DNA of 64,000 nt, from contig VNKQ01000021.1 of NCBI GenBank assembly GCA_016508695.1, positions 1 to 64,000 on the forward strand. Reading direction: 5' to 3'. A model generated the notes under the pieces. The model was not told where the DNA came from, made no database searches, and saw only the letters and a program-made list of their open reading frames with translations. Both the position numbers and the translations under genes were made by a program. Shown here piece after piece: positions 11,065 to 22,047 of this stretch. Every line of letters starts with the position of its first letter. The stretch's first letter is position 1. The stretch comes from Hyphodiscus hymeniophilus (taxonomy: Eukaryota; Ascomycota; Leotiomycetes; Helotiales; Hyphodiscaceae).

Positions 11065-12187
11065 GGCGTGAGGTGTTCGAAAAGAAGCTTTTTGGTGACT
11101 GACCAAAACTGAGAGGATATCCAAAGGAAAGATGTTCTCTGAACAAGACAATCGAGTTCCTCGTTCTTGTATACACGCCAAGTATTGCTCTAATAATATT
11201 TCGCAGAAGGCAATTCACTTTCCGAGCAGTTACCTCTAACACGGAGAACGGAAGTGCTAGGTAAACACATGCCCTGAAGCATTACTTGTAGCGGTTAGAG
11301 GCTTCGAAACGGACGATTGTCATCCATTACAAGGTTACCGAGGCTTCGACTGCAACAGGCTGTTAATCAGGAGCGAACCCTCCCACTTTCAACTGAATGG
11401 TAAACTGGACCAATGGACCAGGTCATTTTCCCGTGAGAAGCGGGGTTACTGGCCTCCATAGGCTGACGCAAGTTGCTACAGTAGGCCATATGGCAGCTAA
11501 GGTAAGGGTTATGTTACCTTCGTCTGGGGAGGGGAGCTCAACCGCGTGAGGACTCCGTGCTCACAGTAAACGGATGCGGAAAATAGTACACGTGATACGG
11601 AATTGGACGTCCGAAAACGTAGGGGACGTTACATTCCTCTACAAAGCGAGGTATAATCCGATAAGAGGTTTCGAGGTAGTCGCCATGCTCTCGATTGGCC
11701 ATCATGGACATGGAATCAGCTGCATATCTCTCTATCTATCTATCTTCTATCTCTATTGCCACGGTAGGATGCATTTTACAAAGGTGGGATAAACGCTTGA
11801 CGCCACCGAATCAGGTCTACCTTAGTTGGAACCTTAGTAATCAATTGGAACTACAGTATGCTCCCCTTATCAAGTAGCGCGTGGTAATTAAGTCCCATGG
11901 AACTCCTATAACGCCCAGTATCGTCTCAGTGGAATGTGGGGTGGAGCCTCCACCTGCGAGACCGACACGGGTATCAACGTCCGAACCTCCTCACCCAACC
12001 GTGAATTGTCAATTATTGATCTTCCAAGCATCCACTTTCCAACCTTACAGGGTATATCCGGATAAACTCAATGCGACGACACCGCAAACCTTGTTATCGC
12101 TGATCTCCTGGACATGATAAACCTGGTGATTCTTATCGTGGCATTTTGAGGAGTCGCGGCAATGATATGAGTACTCCCGCCGATCTC
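11065..12187. promoter_or_regulatory. Divergent promoter region, dioxygenase / MFS permease
   Basis: About 1.25 kb separate the two start codons and contain no supported gene. A short CTAT microsatellite (about 11726-11756) and GC-rich stretches are present. Shared control of the two genes is possible but not shown. Confidence 0.4.
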
Positions 12188-12194
12188 TATATAA
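12188..12194 (+). promoter_or_regulatory. TATA box of the MFS permease gene
   Basis: TATATAA lies 132 bp upstream of the ATG at 12320. With transcription starting 30-40 bases downstream, an ATG at 12233 would be almost at the mRNA end, which supports 12320 as the start. Confidence 0.55.
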
Positions 12195-12319
12195 GTGTGT
12201 AAGTCCATACTGCCCTCAGGTAGACCATTTTATTGCACAAGAATATATTTCCTATTGCTTGGATTATCTACGTTGTACTCAATCGACTCGCAAATCCCAT
12301 TGACTTATCGGCAGGGGAG

Positions 12320-13954
12320 ATGCATTCCCCACCTAACACGAACGATCTCTCTGAGAAGCCAAACTTCAGAGACGATGTCAACGACCACATGGATGCAAAA
12401 GGAGAGTTGAACATTGTTGCGCAAGCCAAGCTTGCCACGGAAACCGAGCATGCATTGACAACCCTGGAGGCCATCAAGGCCTATCCCATGGCCATTTTCT
12501 GGGCTTCGGTCTTCGCCACGTCACTGATCATGGTGGGATACGATTCCGGCATTATTTACTCCTTCTACGCTCTCCCAGCATTCGTCAAGAAATACGGTAC
12601 TAATTACGGTGGAGATATTGGGTACGAGGTCTCGGCAAAATGGCAGAATGTACTTGGAATGGGCACGCCCGTTGGACAATTCCTCGGCGCCTTTACTGCA
12701 TCTTACCCTATGGAACGATGGGGCCGCAAGAAGGTCTTCGGCGTATCCCTCTTCTTCACCACTGCCTTCATTTTCCTCCAGATGTTTGCCTCCAATGTCC
12801 AGGTTCTCGCCGCAGGTGAATTCCTCGCGGGAGTTCTGTACGGGACATATGTCGTTCTCGCACCAACATATGCGTCCGAAGTCTGTCCCGTCGCCCTTCG
12901 TGGAATCTTGAACGCGGGCATGAACTTGGCATATGTTATCGGACAATTCATTGCCTCCGGTGTTGGCAAGGGCGTTTCGACCAGGACAGACCAGTGGGCC
13001 TACAGAATCCCCTTTGCTATCCAGTGGGCTTGGATTCCCTTGTTGGTGGTCGCTCTGTGGTTTGCCCCCGAGTCACCATGGTGGCTGGTTCGTCAAGGTC
13101 GCAACGACGAGGCAGTGGCATCATTGCGACGATTGGTGCGTTCCTCTTCTAACGTGGATGTTCATGCGACACTGGCAATGATCGAAGCCACAACGCTCCA
13201 CGAAGCAGAAGTGGAGAAGAGCGTTTCTTATCTTGAGTGCTTCCGTGGAAGCAACCGTATCCGCACAGAGGTAGCCCTGATGGTGCAGACATGGCAGGTC
13301 ATTACGGGAATCTCGCTCATTGGTTATGCCGTCTACTTCTTCGAGCTTGCTGGCTTACCTGTTGCGGCATCGTTCGATATGGGCGTTGGAAATACCGCAA
13401 TTGGCTTTGTTGCTACGTGCACCTCTTGGTTTCTCATGGCCTACTTCGGGCGACGATCCATCTTTATGACTGGCGTGGCTGTCATGGCCGTCTCTCTAAT
13501 TCTGATCGGCATCTTGGACTGTCTTCCCAATTACAGTGCGCGCCCCGGACTTGCATGGGCCCAAGCTGGACTCCTTGACCTCCTCACATTTATCTTTCAG
13601 GGGACTGTTGGCCCGATCAACTTTGTTATTTTTGCAGAAATCGGCGCGACTCGTCTCCGCTCTCAAACTTGCGCTCTTGCCGCATCGACTGGGTCCATCT
13701 TTCAGATCATCATGACTGTGGCAGTTCCATATATGTTGAATGCATCTGCTGCCAACTGGAGGGGGAAGACTGGATTCTTTTTTGGCGGCCTTAGCGCCTT
13801 AGCCACGGTTTGGTGCTGGTTCAGACTGCCAGAGACTAAGGGTCGTACCTATGAGGAGCTTGATTACATGTTCGAGGCTGGGATCCCGGTGAGGAAGTTC
13901 AAGAACTATAAGTTTGAGACTCTTGATTCGCAGGAAGTACATGATACAGTGTAA
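12320..13954 (+). CDS. MFS sugar transporter, alpha-glucoside permease type
   Basis: Intronless gene, 544 aa from MHSPPNTND. Sugar-porter hallmarks are present: MERWGRKKVFG (loop 2-3), PESPWWLVRQGR after helix 6, FGRRSIFMTG (loop 8-9) and RLPETKGRTYEELDYMFE at the end. About 12 membrane helices fit the hydrophobic pattern. The N-terminal cytosolic stretch with TLEAIKAYPMAIFWA and VGYDSGIIYSFYALPAF resembles fungal maltose/alpha-glucoside H+ symporters, so plasma-membrane uptake of an oligosaccharide is the likely role. Exact substrate cannot be read. It sits between a PhyH dioxygenase and a GH71-like relic. Confidence 0.88.
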   Translation: MHSPPNTNDLSEKPNFRDDVNDHMDAKGELNIVAQAKLATETEHALTTLEAIKAYPMAIFWASVFATSLIMVGYDSGIIYSFYALPAFVKKYGTNYGGDIGYEVSAKWQNVLGMGTPVGQFLGAFTASYPMERWGRKKVFGVSLFFTTAFIFLQMFASNVQVLAAGEFLAGVLYGTYVVLAPTYASEVCPVALRGILNAGMNLAYVIGQFIASGVGKGVSTRTDQWAYRIPFAIQWAWIPLLVVALWFAPESPWWLVRQGRNDEAVASLRRLVRSSSNVDVHATLAMIEATTLHEAEVEKSVSYLECFRGSNRIRTEVALMVQTWQVITGISLIGYAVYFFELAGLPVAASFDMGVGNTAIGFVATCTSWFLMAYFGRRSIFMTGVAVMAVSLILIGILDCLPNYSARPGLAWAQAGLLDLLTFIFQGTVGPINFVIFAEIGATRLRSQTCALAASTGSIFQIIMTVAVPYMLNASAANWRGKTGFFFGGLSALATVWCWFRLPETKGRTYEELDYMFEAGIPVRKFKNYKFETLDSQEVHDTV

Positions 13955-14049
13955 TCTCTCCTCTCATATACCGTAGCAGTTGATTTATAACGATATATTG
14001 TTATACCAAGATCTGTTTCTTTCTGTGTTTATTTGGCTTCGAGCTGAAT

Positions 14050-14240
14050 TAAAATCATCTGTGTTCAAATTGGTAAAAAGCTTGAAGTCTTTCTCAGCGG
14101 CGTATTTGGACAGATAATCCATTGTTGTCTGTACCCAATCCTTTGAGGGATCACCAATACTGAGGGTGAATCCTTCGAAGCCTACCGAAGGTGCATCATC
14201 AACATCCGTCTGGGTATGAGCTTCAGTAATCGCGCTTATA
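14050..14240 (-). pseudogene. Fragment resembling GH71 alpha-1,3-glucanase
   Basis: On the minus strand a clean coding-like block reads TQTDVDDAPSVGFEGFTLSI, then GDPSKDWVQTTMDYLSKYA and DFKLFTNLN. This matches the N-terminal barrel pattern of mutanases (DVDDA..GF.GF.L.IGDPS ... FKLF). No start codon, catalytic half or further exons follow; a GH71 enzyme is normally over 400 aa. It is most likely a truncated relic. The GH71 assignment rests on remembered family pattern and is moderate. Confidence 0.45.
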
Positions 14241-14633
14241 ACTTAGCAAATAGTTTTCAGTGAAAGCCCTAGTATGCAGCAAACAAGAATCTCAAACCAT
14301 GCAATGTGCAAAGACAGCTTTGGCTGATGTTGCCTTCGCAAAGAATAAGACGGTAGCTGCAGGTGCAGTAGAGACTAGAAATGCGCCCATATTTGAGAAA
14401 ATTCAAGTCCCGCGTCACGAATGTCGTCGCAGAGGAATCGAAATCGTAACGCAAAAAGTAGTGCTGTGTTAACCACCTCCATCTAGTAAGAGGAAGTAAT
14501 ACAATAAGCAAGACCTTGCCTTATACTCAACGGGAATCCTTTATGCAAGTGATGTTGTGCCCGAGGTAGATACTACCGGTTCGGGTACAACTAATAAGTA
14601 GTATGCATGGCATCCGCGGGGGTATTTCCTAAC
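14241..14633. other. Intergenic region
   Basis: Short open frames on both strands without family features; nothing supported. Confidence 0.45.
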
Positions 14634-15824
14634 CTAATCATCATGAAGAGGTCTCTTAGGCAGTGTGTCCATCTTAGAACAATCATTCCATAGTTTCGCC
14701 AAATATTTTTGCGTCACAGGGAACACTAATAGTTGAGAGGGACGCCTGGAAGGTGAGTTGGTAGCATTTGAATCTGAACTACGGATAGTATGCTTTGTAC
14801 ACCTGCAATCCACCTCTATACACTGAATCATGCCAAAAAAGATAGTCAACCCAAGAACAATAGCAGCAACCCAGAACGTATACCATTGAACGCGTCGCCG
14901 CCTATCACACCACCATTGACTGATACTGCTTGGCTCGGCTTCATCAAAGACTTGCTTCAGAATGGTTAAGCGATCATGCCAGAAGACGAAGTTCTCAATC
15001 TGGCGTTGCTCAGTGGTGAGATGTCCACAGCTAGCAGCATTTTCATCCAGGTACCATTTGTTCTTGTGAATCCGAAACCACTTACGGGACTTCACATCGT
15101 ACTGCGGTAGTAGAAGGGAGAGTGTTCGAGAAGTCTCGTCAATGAGCCCTGCTGGAAAGAAGTGATTGTTTTGATGGTACTCTAGGAATGATGCGTGGTG
15201 GAAGATAGCCACTCGAGTATCATCGGCCATCAGCCTAAGGTGATCAGCTAGATTGCTAGTCCACACAATCTGGAGGCCGCCTATTCGTTCCAGGTTACGT
15301 GCGTTGAATATTCTGTCCAGTTTCACCCGTTCTCGTATAGTACTATGCGTGCTGAAATGGTCCTGAACCAGTCCTTTGAGGAAGCCGGCCTCCCATACGA
15401 GTGACTTCTGCCCGGGTACAAAACTGTGTAACATCTCCCCTACATCAAACATTAACCAAAGCCGCACACCCAGATCGATCGCTTCGCTGAGAACCGACTC
15501 ATAGTCGTCAAGGCTCATAGCATGTGGAGCTCTTCTTCGTCGGAGGTCATCTTTTAGATCGTCCCGCGAGACCAGGGGGTCTTGAAGCTTTCGAATGATA
15601 TCGACAATGTCTTGATGTGTCGAAAGAACGGTATCCTGCCGCGCCAGAGCCGTTCTGCATTGCTCATTGCAGTAACGCAAAAAAGCCTCGCCTAGTAAGG
15701 GGTCTTGGGCAAAACTTCCCGTTGTGAAATTCGATCCCCACAAAAGGTTTAGAATTGCACATTTCGCATTGACTTTTCTGTAAGGCTCACGGATGTCGAA
15801 GCCCAAGGCAGATAAGGAAGTCAT
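14634..15824 (-). CDS. Conserved fungal membrane protein of unknown function
   Basis: Single exon, 396 aa. The N-terminal three quarters are soluble and mostly helical. Near residue 290 comes FVFWHDRLTILKQVFDEAEP, then SISQWWCDRRRRVQWYTFWV and a single membrane helix (VAAIVLGLTIFFGMIQCIEV), followed by a Ser-rich tail. The block FWHDRL..LK..FD.AEP ... QWW.DRR..VQWYTFW is, from memory, recurrent in uncharacterised fungal proteins that often lie in variable genomic regions. No function is assigned. Start chosen at the first Met. Confidence 0.75.
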   Translation of the reverse strand: MTSLSALGFDIREPYRKVNAKCAILNLLWGSNFTTGSFAQDPLLGEAFLRYCNEQCRTALARQDTVLSTHQDIVDIIRKLQDPLVSRDDLKDDLRRRRAPHAMSLDDYESVLSEAIDLGVRLWLMFDVGEMLHSFVPGQKSLVWEAGFLKGLVQDHFSTHSTIRERVKLDRIFNARNLERIGGLQIVWTSNLADHLRLMADDTRVAIFHHASFLEYHQNNHFFPAGLIDETSRTLSLLLPQYDVKSRKWFRIHKNKWYLDENAASCGHLTTEQRQIENFVFWHDRLTILKQVFDEAEPSSISQWWCDRRRRVQWYTFWVAAIVLGLTIFFGMIQCIEVDCRCTKHTIRSSDSNATNSPSRRPSQLLVFPVTQKYLAKLWNDCSKMDTLPKRPLHDD

Positions 15825-16241
15825 GCCTGCCGCTCTAAATAGTATTGATCTGCAAAACGGGAGCCTCGGTTTGCTTTCAGACGCTTCTTCTCAAAACTTC
15901 CCTCCTTTTGAAGCTGGACAGCCTGGACTATCAAGCCGTTTCCTGTGGTTTATTTTTCCCTGGAGAATCGATCTTCACCGTTCTTCGGGGCGCAGCCTGT
16001 GCGTTCCACAAGAGTCCGAAGCAGCCTCGACGAGGCGTCTTTGGGCGCAATCCCTGTGGAGGCTGTGCAGGTCACACAAACTATGCCACTCTCTCTCTGA
16101 GTTTCGTCTCATGTTTGGCAGCTTTCCATTTCATTACAAATTCGCCCAACATAGTAATTGCTACTCTCCGCTTTCTTCTCCAGGTCCTTCCGGTTACCAG
16201 CATACAGGTATGAGTGGCGGCAGTACAAGTACTAAGCGCCA
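15825..16241. other. Region upstream of the protease/NB-ARC gene
   Basis: Holds the promoter of the minus-strand membrane protein and possibly undetected first exons of the plus-strand gene. Open frames on the plus strand show no recognised motif. Confidence 0.4.
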
Positions 16242-18643
16242 ATGAGCCTTACAGCGACTCTCAATGCCCGAGCCTCGCGAATGAGGCTCCCAGTTGTATC
16301 GGCATTCAAGCCGAAAAGTTCGTGGCCAGATCCCCATCTCTCAATCGGGGACTTTTTGAACCCGATGGGCAGAAACAAATGCTGGGAGGCCGTTGGCCCA
16401 GCTGATCAGATTTCAAGAAGCGAACTTTTCAAGCAAATCAGAAGTCTCCTTGAGTCACGATATGAATACTTGAATGACGGCGAGTCAATTCCCTGCGCGC
16501 TCGAAATTGGTGTGTACATGATTGGACAGAGCGAGGAGCGCGCACGACCCTATGTTATGTTCAGTTGTCTCCGCAAGCCTCCACGCCAAAGGGCTGTTCA
16601 ACTAGTGAGAGGAAGCAGCCTTCTTCAAAATTAACCTGCGATTGTGCTTGGGGACTGTCCTCATCCGCCTGCACTGACACGGCCACCAGTGCCTCTGTTT
16701 GGCCAGTCTTTGAATGATGAAATAGATGTCTCCTTTTCGTCGATAATGATCAATCATAAATGCTTGGTCTACTACCAATCTCCAGTCCGTACGATATATG
16801 GTATTCCGGTCACAATCCAAGGCAGCACTCAACAAGAGTCGGGACGTGTTCGAAAGGCGACGGCTGGGTGTATCATTCGCTCAGGTGATGAGTTTTTTGG
16901 CCTTACAGTTGCACATGCCTTTACGTTTACGGATATGGTCAATGAAGCGATTGTAAGCAATGAGAATGACATGGAAGTATCTTTGGAGTACGAGAGCAGC
17001 GGTGAAGACTTCGATGAGGAGGACGAGACCTTTGTCAATACAACAAGCCGAGGTGATTGCTTACCTACTCTCTATACTTCTCTTTGCACCGCTGAGACCC
17101 ATCATAGGTAGTTTGTCGCCTCGTTTTATTGGCTCGGAGGAATCTGGACCTTCAGCCAGTATCACTTCGACCACTAAATATGTACAACCAAACAATATGG
17201 ACTTAGATCACAAAACTGAAGTCCAGTTCACAGAATCTATAGCGCAGAGCTCTGGAAACAAATTTCAAACCTTACTTGGCGAGCTTTTCGAGTCATCTGA
17301 GTTGTCGACCGCGACTAAGCTGGACTGGGCGCTGATAAAGCTGGATCCTTCCTATTTGTCGCTTGCTCAACTACGGCCAGGGGAATTTTTCCCTGCTGAT
17401 CGGGAATTAATCGAGTCTCTCAATGGCTCTGGCAAACTTAGACAGAAGCCAGTTCCTCTGACCAAAGCTGCCGTTTATGTTATCACAGCATCGAGCAGTA
17501 TCATCGATGGAATTGTGTTCCCGAATCCGACTTATGTTCAGCACTCCGGAGATTCTGCTTTCCAGGAGATATGGAGAGTGCGACTAAATGGGCCACTTTG
17601 TAAGTATTCTTGGCTATTTTATACGTAATCTTACAATATTAGTGCCTGGCGATTGCGGATCTTGGGTCGTTGATGCAGTAAGTGGCATGCTTTATGGCCA
17701 TGTTGTAGCAGGTGATCCGGCTTCTTCTATCGCCTACATTGTCTCATCACAATCTGTCTTCGAAGATATTGAAGCTCACATGGATACCAACATACTTGTT
17801 GCGTCACGGAAAGAGATCGAAGGTTGGCTCAGAACTGTTTCGTCGGGTGCCGAGGAAAGGAATACTCGGTCGTCCGATTCACAATTCAGCGTTACGTCTC
17901 CGAAAACGTCGGTCATAGAGTTTAGCACTGCAGCGGAAGGGGGGAGTTCAGTAAACGTCTCTATCAAGACAGAGCCACCATATTCGAATAGCTACGAGGA
18001 TATCCTACCTTCGCTTATACCAGTTGGGGTGAAGATTGAGGAAAGCGACACTGAACCTCTTCATAGCATGATGCACTTGCCCCCACGAAATGAAGCATTT
18101 TCTGGTCGCGATGCTGAGCTTGTCGAGGTCCATAGTTCCCTTGCTATGCAGGCTGTTTGTTGTCTTACAGGAGCTGCTGGTGCTGGCAAATCGCAAATCG
18201 CACTCGAGTATGCCCATGTGTACGCAAAGTGCTACTCTAAGGTTGTCTGGCTCACAGATCCCACCACCATGCTGCTGGACGTTTTTGGAAAGGATAACGA
18301 AGACGAGATTTCCCACGTGATAGATGAACCACCCAAGTCCAGCAAATCGAAATGGCTAGCTGTGTTGGATAACGTTGAAGGTGGGCTCGAAATCAAGTTT
18401 TTGCTCTACAAATGGGATCTCGAGCAAGCATCAGTCCTCATCACGACTCGACAACGAGAATTCGCTACGCCGACTGGAATTCTTTGGTACAGGATGGAGA
18501 TATATCCATTCTCGACTTCTTCGGTCGCCAGAGATCGCCATTCGAAGCAGTTCTCGAGCAAGGAAATTGAAAGTAGTTTCAGTGAGCGCGATGTCGAGTC
18601 TGGTGCCGTCAAACATTCCATTAAAATTGAATCTCTCCCGGAG
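16242..18643 (+). pseudogene. Chymotrypsin-fold protease / NB-ARC (STAND) gene, interrupted
   Basis: Visible order: an N-terminal block (ESRYEYLNDGESIP, GVYMIGQSEERARP); a TAA at 16632-16634 inside a conserved stretch (LLQN, stop, PAIVLGDCPHPP); a protease-like domain with His in GLTVAHAF, Asp in LDWALIKLD and Cys in PGDCGSWVVD; then NB-ARC with Walker A GAAGAGKSQIA, Walker B-like KWLAVLDNVE and ASVLITTRQREF. Introns: 17053-17107 and 17600-17642, both GT-AG and frame-keeping. The protease triad would be His-Asp-Cys. NB-ARC similarity fades after about 18520, so ARC/winged-helix and sensor repeats are missing. The frame then continues without a stop into the Zn2Cys6 gene; 18644 is a nominal boundary. 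The nonsense codon and missing 3' half argue for decay. The true 5' end is unknown. Confidence 0.65.
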
Positions 18644-21313
18644 ATGAAATATCCAAGTACTAAGCGTCTGAAGCTCAACGACACGACCGCCTCGGGCACA
18701 AGTTCTGGTCCTCCTCAACTTAATGCGGTGGTTCAACCACCTCAACAAGATTCTACCTCTATGACATTAGTGTCGAATATGATAGATGGTTACATCTTAA
18801 AAGGTTCAAGAAAAAGAACCAAAACCGGATGTCTGAGTAAGTTCTGCGTTGTGTCATCGTCACCGACAATCGAGACTGATATACCGCAGCTTGCCGGAGA
18901 CGCCGCATCAAATGTGGAGAAGAACGCCCAGCATGCAGTAACTGTGTTAAGTCCAGTCGCATGTGTGAGGGTTACAATCAACGCATCGTTTTCAAAGACC
19001 CCCTAAATCTATACCATGGCCCCATTTTAGGCCCCTTTGGAGCAATTAATGTGTCTTCAGCTGTTATGGACACCCCTAAATCTAGTACCTCCGAGCCTCG
19101 GTTTGCATCCTCATTCAGTATTGACCATCATTTCCAACACTCGCAAGGAAGTGAAGCCGAGGTTTCTAAGTCCAGCCAAAAGGGACAACCTGTCGATGTG
19201 GCCCAGGGTAGCATGATACATGTTGAAGAAGTTGGTCACAAAAGTCCATCTCGCCATTCCGAAATTGACGAAGATCCCTACGACGTATCTGACGAAGACG
19301 ATACAGATCTAGGACAACAAAGTGATGGACTGCCTATGAACGATCTTGGAAGTGTGATCGCACTCCAAGCCCGCCAAGTGAATACAGAGAGTCCTGCTGG
19401 ACTTGACGTCCTCCAAGAATATAAGCCCACGGCCCGGGTATCGCCACTAAGTGACACTTTGACAGCTCACGTATACTGTTATTTTATCAACAGTGCTAGT
19501 CCCACTCTTTCCTTATTTGAGCGACATCCCGCAAACCCAGGTCTCATATTTGAGGGTAATCCTGTTCCAGCTTCACAACAACATATCTGGGCTTGTAAGC
19601 TTTTCTTCCCAATTCTTGACTATACGTTGCTTATTTGACAGATACCATGCCTATTATGGCACTGGAAGATCAAACATTGCTTCATTCGATACTCGCTATC
19701 GGTAGTCTCCACATCGCCTCCGTTCGGGGAGGCTCAATCATTGCTTCACTGAAGCACTATACATTCGCCTTGAGACGCACTGCAAAGCACATGAGCCTCC
19801 CGACACGACGAAACTCACCAGCCACTTTGGGAGCCACGCTGTTACTTGCTTGGTACGAGCTAATGAATGCTAACCACCAGAATTGGACAGCTCACCTCCT
19901 GGGTGCTAGACAACTTGTAACGGAGATCGACTTTGTCGGCAAAGAAAGATGTTTGGAGGCAATGAGAGTAGAGCAACAGGATATTGAGAGCCCCACCGTG
20001 TCTCAAGCCGGGAATGCTAGTCTCAAAAACCGTTTAACAGCCTTGGACTTAGATCTCCTTGCCGTGTTTCGTGGTAATAGGGTGTTTGCCAAACAGTCAG
20101 GGGAAGTGTTCAAATACAGTGAGCGTGAGCTCAAAGCCTACGAAACTGAGCGTGATCTTTTCTGGTGGTACTGCAAGCAGGACTCTTTGCAAAGCTTGCT
20201 GAGTGGGAGGAAACCATTGTGAGCTTGTTGAGTCTGTGTTCATCTATGTATGTGCTGATTGATATAGTTTGGATACCGAGCAGCGATGTGTGTGCCTGCC
20301 TAGAGCACCAATAGGACTGATTAATGCAACGTAAGTAGGGTGCATGCTAGATACTACCCTTGACTGATACACTTCTAGATACGGAACGTTCGACCACTTA
20401 GTAGTCTTACTAAACAGAGTGGCAGAGTTTGCTGCAGAAGACGTTACCCGAAAAAGAAAGGTCAAGGAAGCAAATGGTGACTTCTGTCACCCTCATTCCT
20501 CACATCCACAAGACACAACCAAGAAATCAAACGAGAGACTACCAGAGCTTCCTCCTGTAATGACGGAAAGTGTTACCATGCATAAATATCATGACAATGA
20601 AATCGATCGCTGCGAGTCTGATATAGCACGTTGGACTAAGTCAGCCGAACATGAGTGGGAATGTATTAGGGCTGCTTTCTATCACTTCAAGTATCATGTA
20701 GGCGAAGATTTTCAGAGTCTCGGACCAGAGTTTTCAGAACCTATTCAAACACCATTTGGACCTGCTCTTCAATATCGAACTTATGCAATCGCTGCTATCT
20801 GGTTGGCATTCAACATGGGGCTCATCGTCCACCACCGAGCTCACCCATCCATGGCCCCGGGTGCTTTGGTTGCTTTAGGTGTTACAGCTACCAAAACCGC
20901 CGCTTTTGCCAATTCAATTGGCTGTATAGCCGCTGGCATTGCTCCTGATGTCGACAGAGCCAGCTACGTCAGCCCAGGTGTCAGTGCTGCGTTAGGAGAG
21001 AGCATGTTCGCTTTATTCATAGCAGGAGTTCAGGTTAGTATTCACCCCTCGTTGCAAATCGATCCCATGACTGATTGGAGCCTCACAGTATGAGACGAAG
21101 GAGCAGCGAAGCTGGACCTTGAGCAGACTCTCCAGTATCAGCAGGTTGACTGGGTCAAAAACGGGATTGGCCTTTGCTGAGGGCTGCGAGTTTGCGTGGA
21201 CTAAGATAGGCGAACTTGGAAAAGGACCTTTATATAGGGATGGCCTGTCTGCAGTAACACGGTCAAGCCTGATACCAATCTTTGCCTTGGGAATAATCGG
21301 CGTCGAAGAGTAG
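18644..21313 (+). CDS. Zn2Cys6 transcription factor with Fungal_trans_2 domain, six exons
   Basis: Spliced model: 18644-18836, 18890-19594, 19642-20218, 20268-20330, 20379-21033, 21089-21313; 805 aa, all junctions GT-AG and in frame. The cluster is split by intron 1: RKRTKTGCL then TCRRRRIKCGEERPACSNC, spacing CX2CX6CX6CX2CX6C, followed by MCEGYNQRIVFKDP. Next come an acidic Ser-rich linker, then IWAYTMPIMALEDQTLLHS and ALQYRTYAIAAIWLAFNMGL with IVHHRAHPSM, typical of Fungal_trans_2. The end, SWTLSRLSSISRLTG plus EGCEFAWTKIGELG, matches the family. Start M at 18644 (MKYPSTKRLKLND) is a choice: the frame is open upstream into the NB-ARC sequence, so a fused product is possible. Target genes unknown. 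Confidence 0.85.
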
Positions 21314-22047
21314 TTGAAAGTTATATCTTTCAGGAAACGTTTTTGGATTGATTTATAGTACGGAATACGGCGCCGTGGCTCGCTTCTACAAAACTCATAA
21401 ATCCACAATTTGCCTAATAGTCTTGATCATTGCAATTGCCATGAAAGATCTAGTACCAACTGTGGTCTATTACTTCGCCAGAAAAACCAACAATTCAGCA
21501 AAACCAACAGCCAACAGAATCAAATCCGACAGAATGGATTGACATCGTGGAACGCTGCAGATGAGGGACTGTATAATCGGTTCGAGCCGTAGAGAGGCTA
21601 CAAAAGATCAAAAGTTCATGGGAAATAGAGAGAACTAGTGCTTGAAGGCTTACCTTTTAGTTTTTTGGAATCGGATACAAGCATTAATTCACATTGAAAT
21701 CGAGAAAGACTCGGGTACGGATTCCTTCAAGATGCTACCCACAACTCCTTTGTTACTAGGTTCTTCCAAGTAGAGTAGATGTTGTAGATCACTCAAAAAT
21801 ACTGGAATACGCTGTTTTGTTGGTTGATTATGGGTTTGTATGCTTGCGGGGACGACTGTGTTCCAAAAGCGCATCCAGCTGCAGAGCTCGGTCACGTGAT
21901 ACTCGCTAACCATGTCCGTTGTCCCGTCGATGGTAAATGTCAACAAACGAAACAGAACTTGCGACTGCATTTACAATTATAGTCTGCCACCGCCCTCTGG
22001 AGATCCGTCGTGCTCTTTCTCGCCCTCAGGTTCATTTCTTCACGATC
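21314..22047. other. Intergenic region
   Basis: No supported gene. It contains the 3' end of the regulator and the promoter of the PD-(D/E)XK-like gene. Confidence 0.45.

Noticed and set aside
11726..11756. CTAT microsatellite in the divergent promoter
   Set aside because: Short and common; no reason to call it regulatory.
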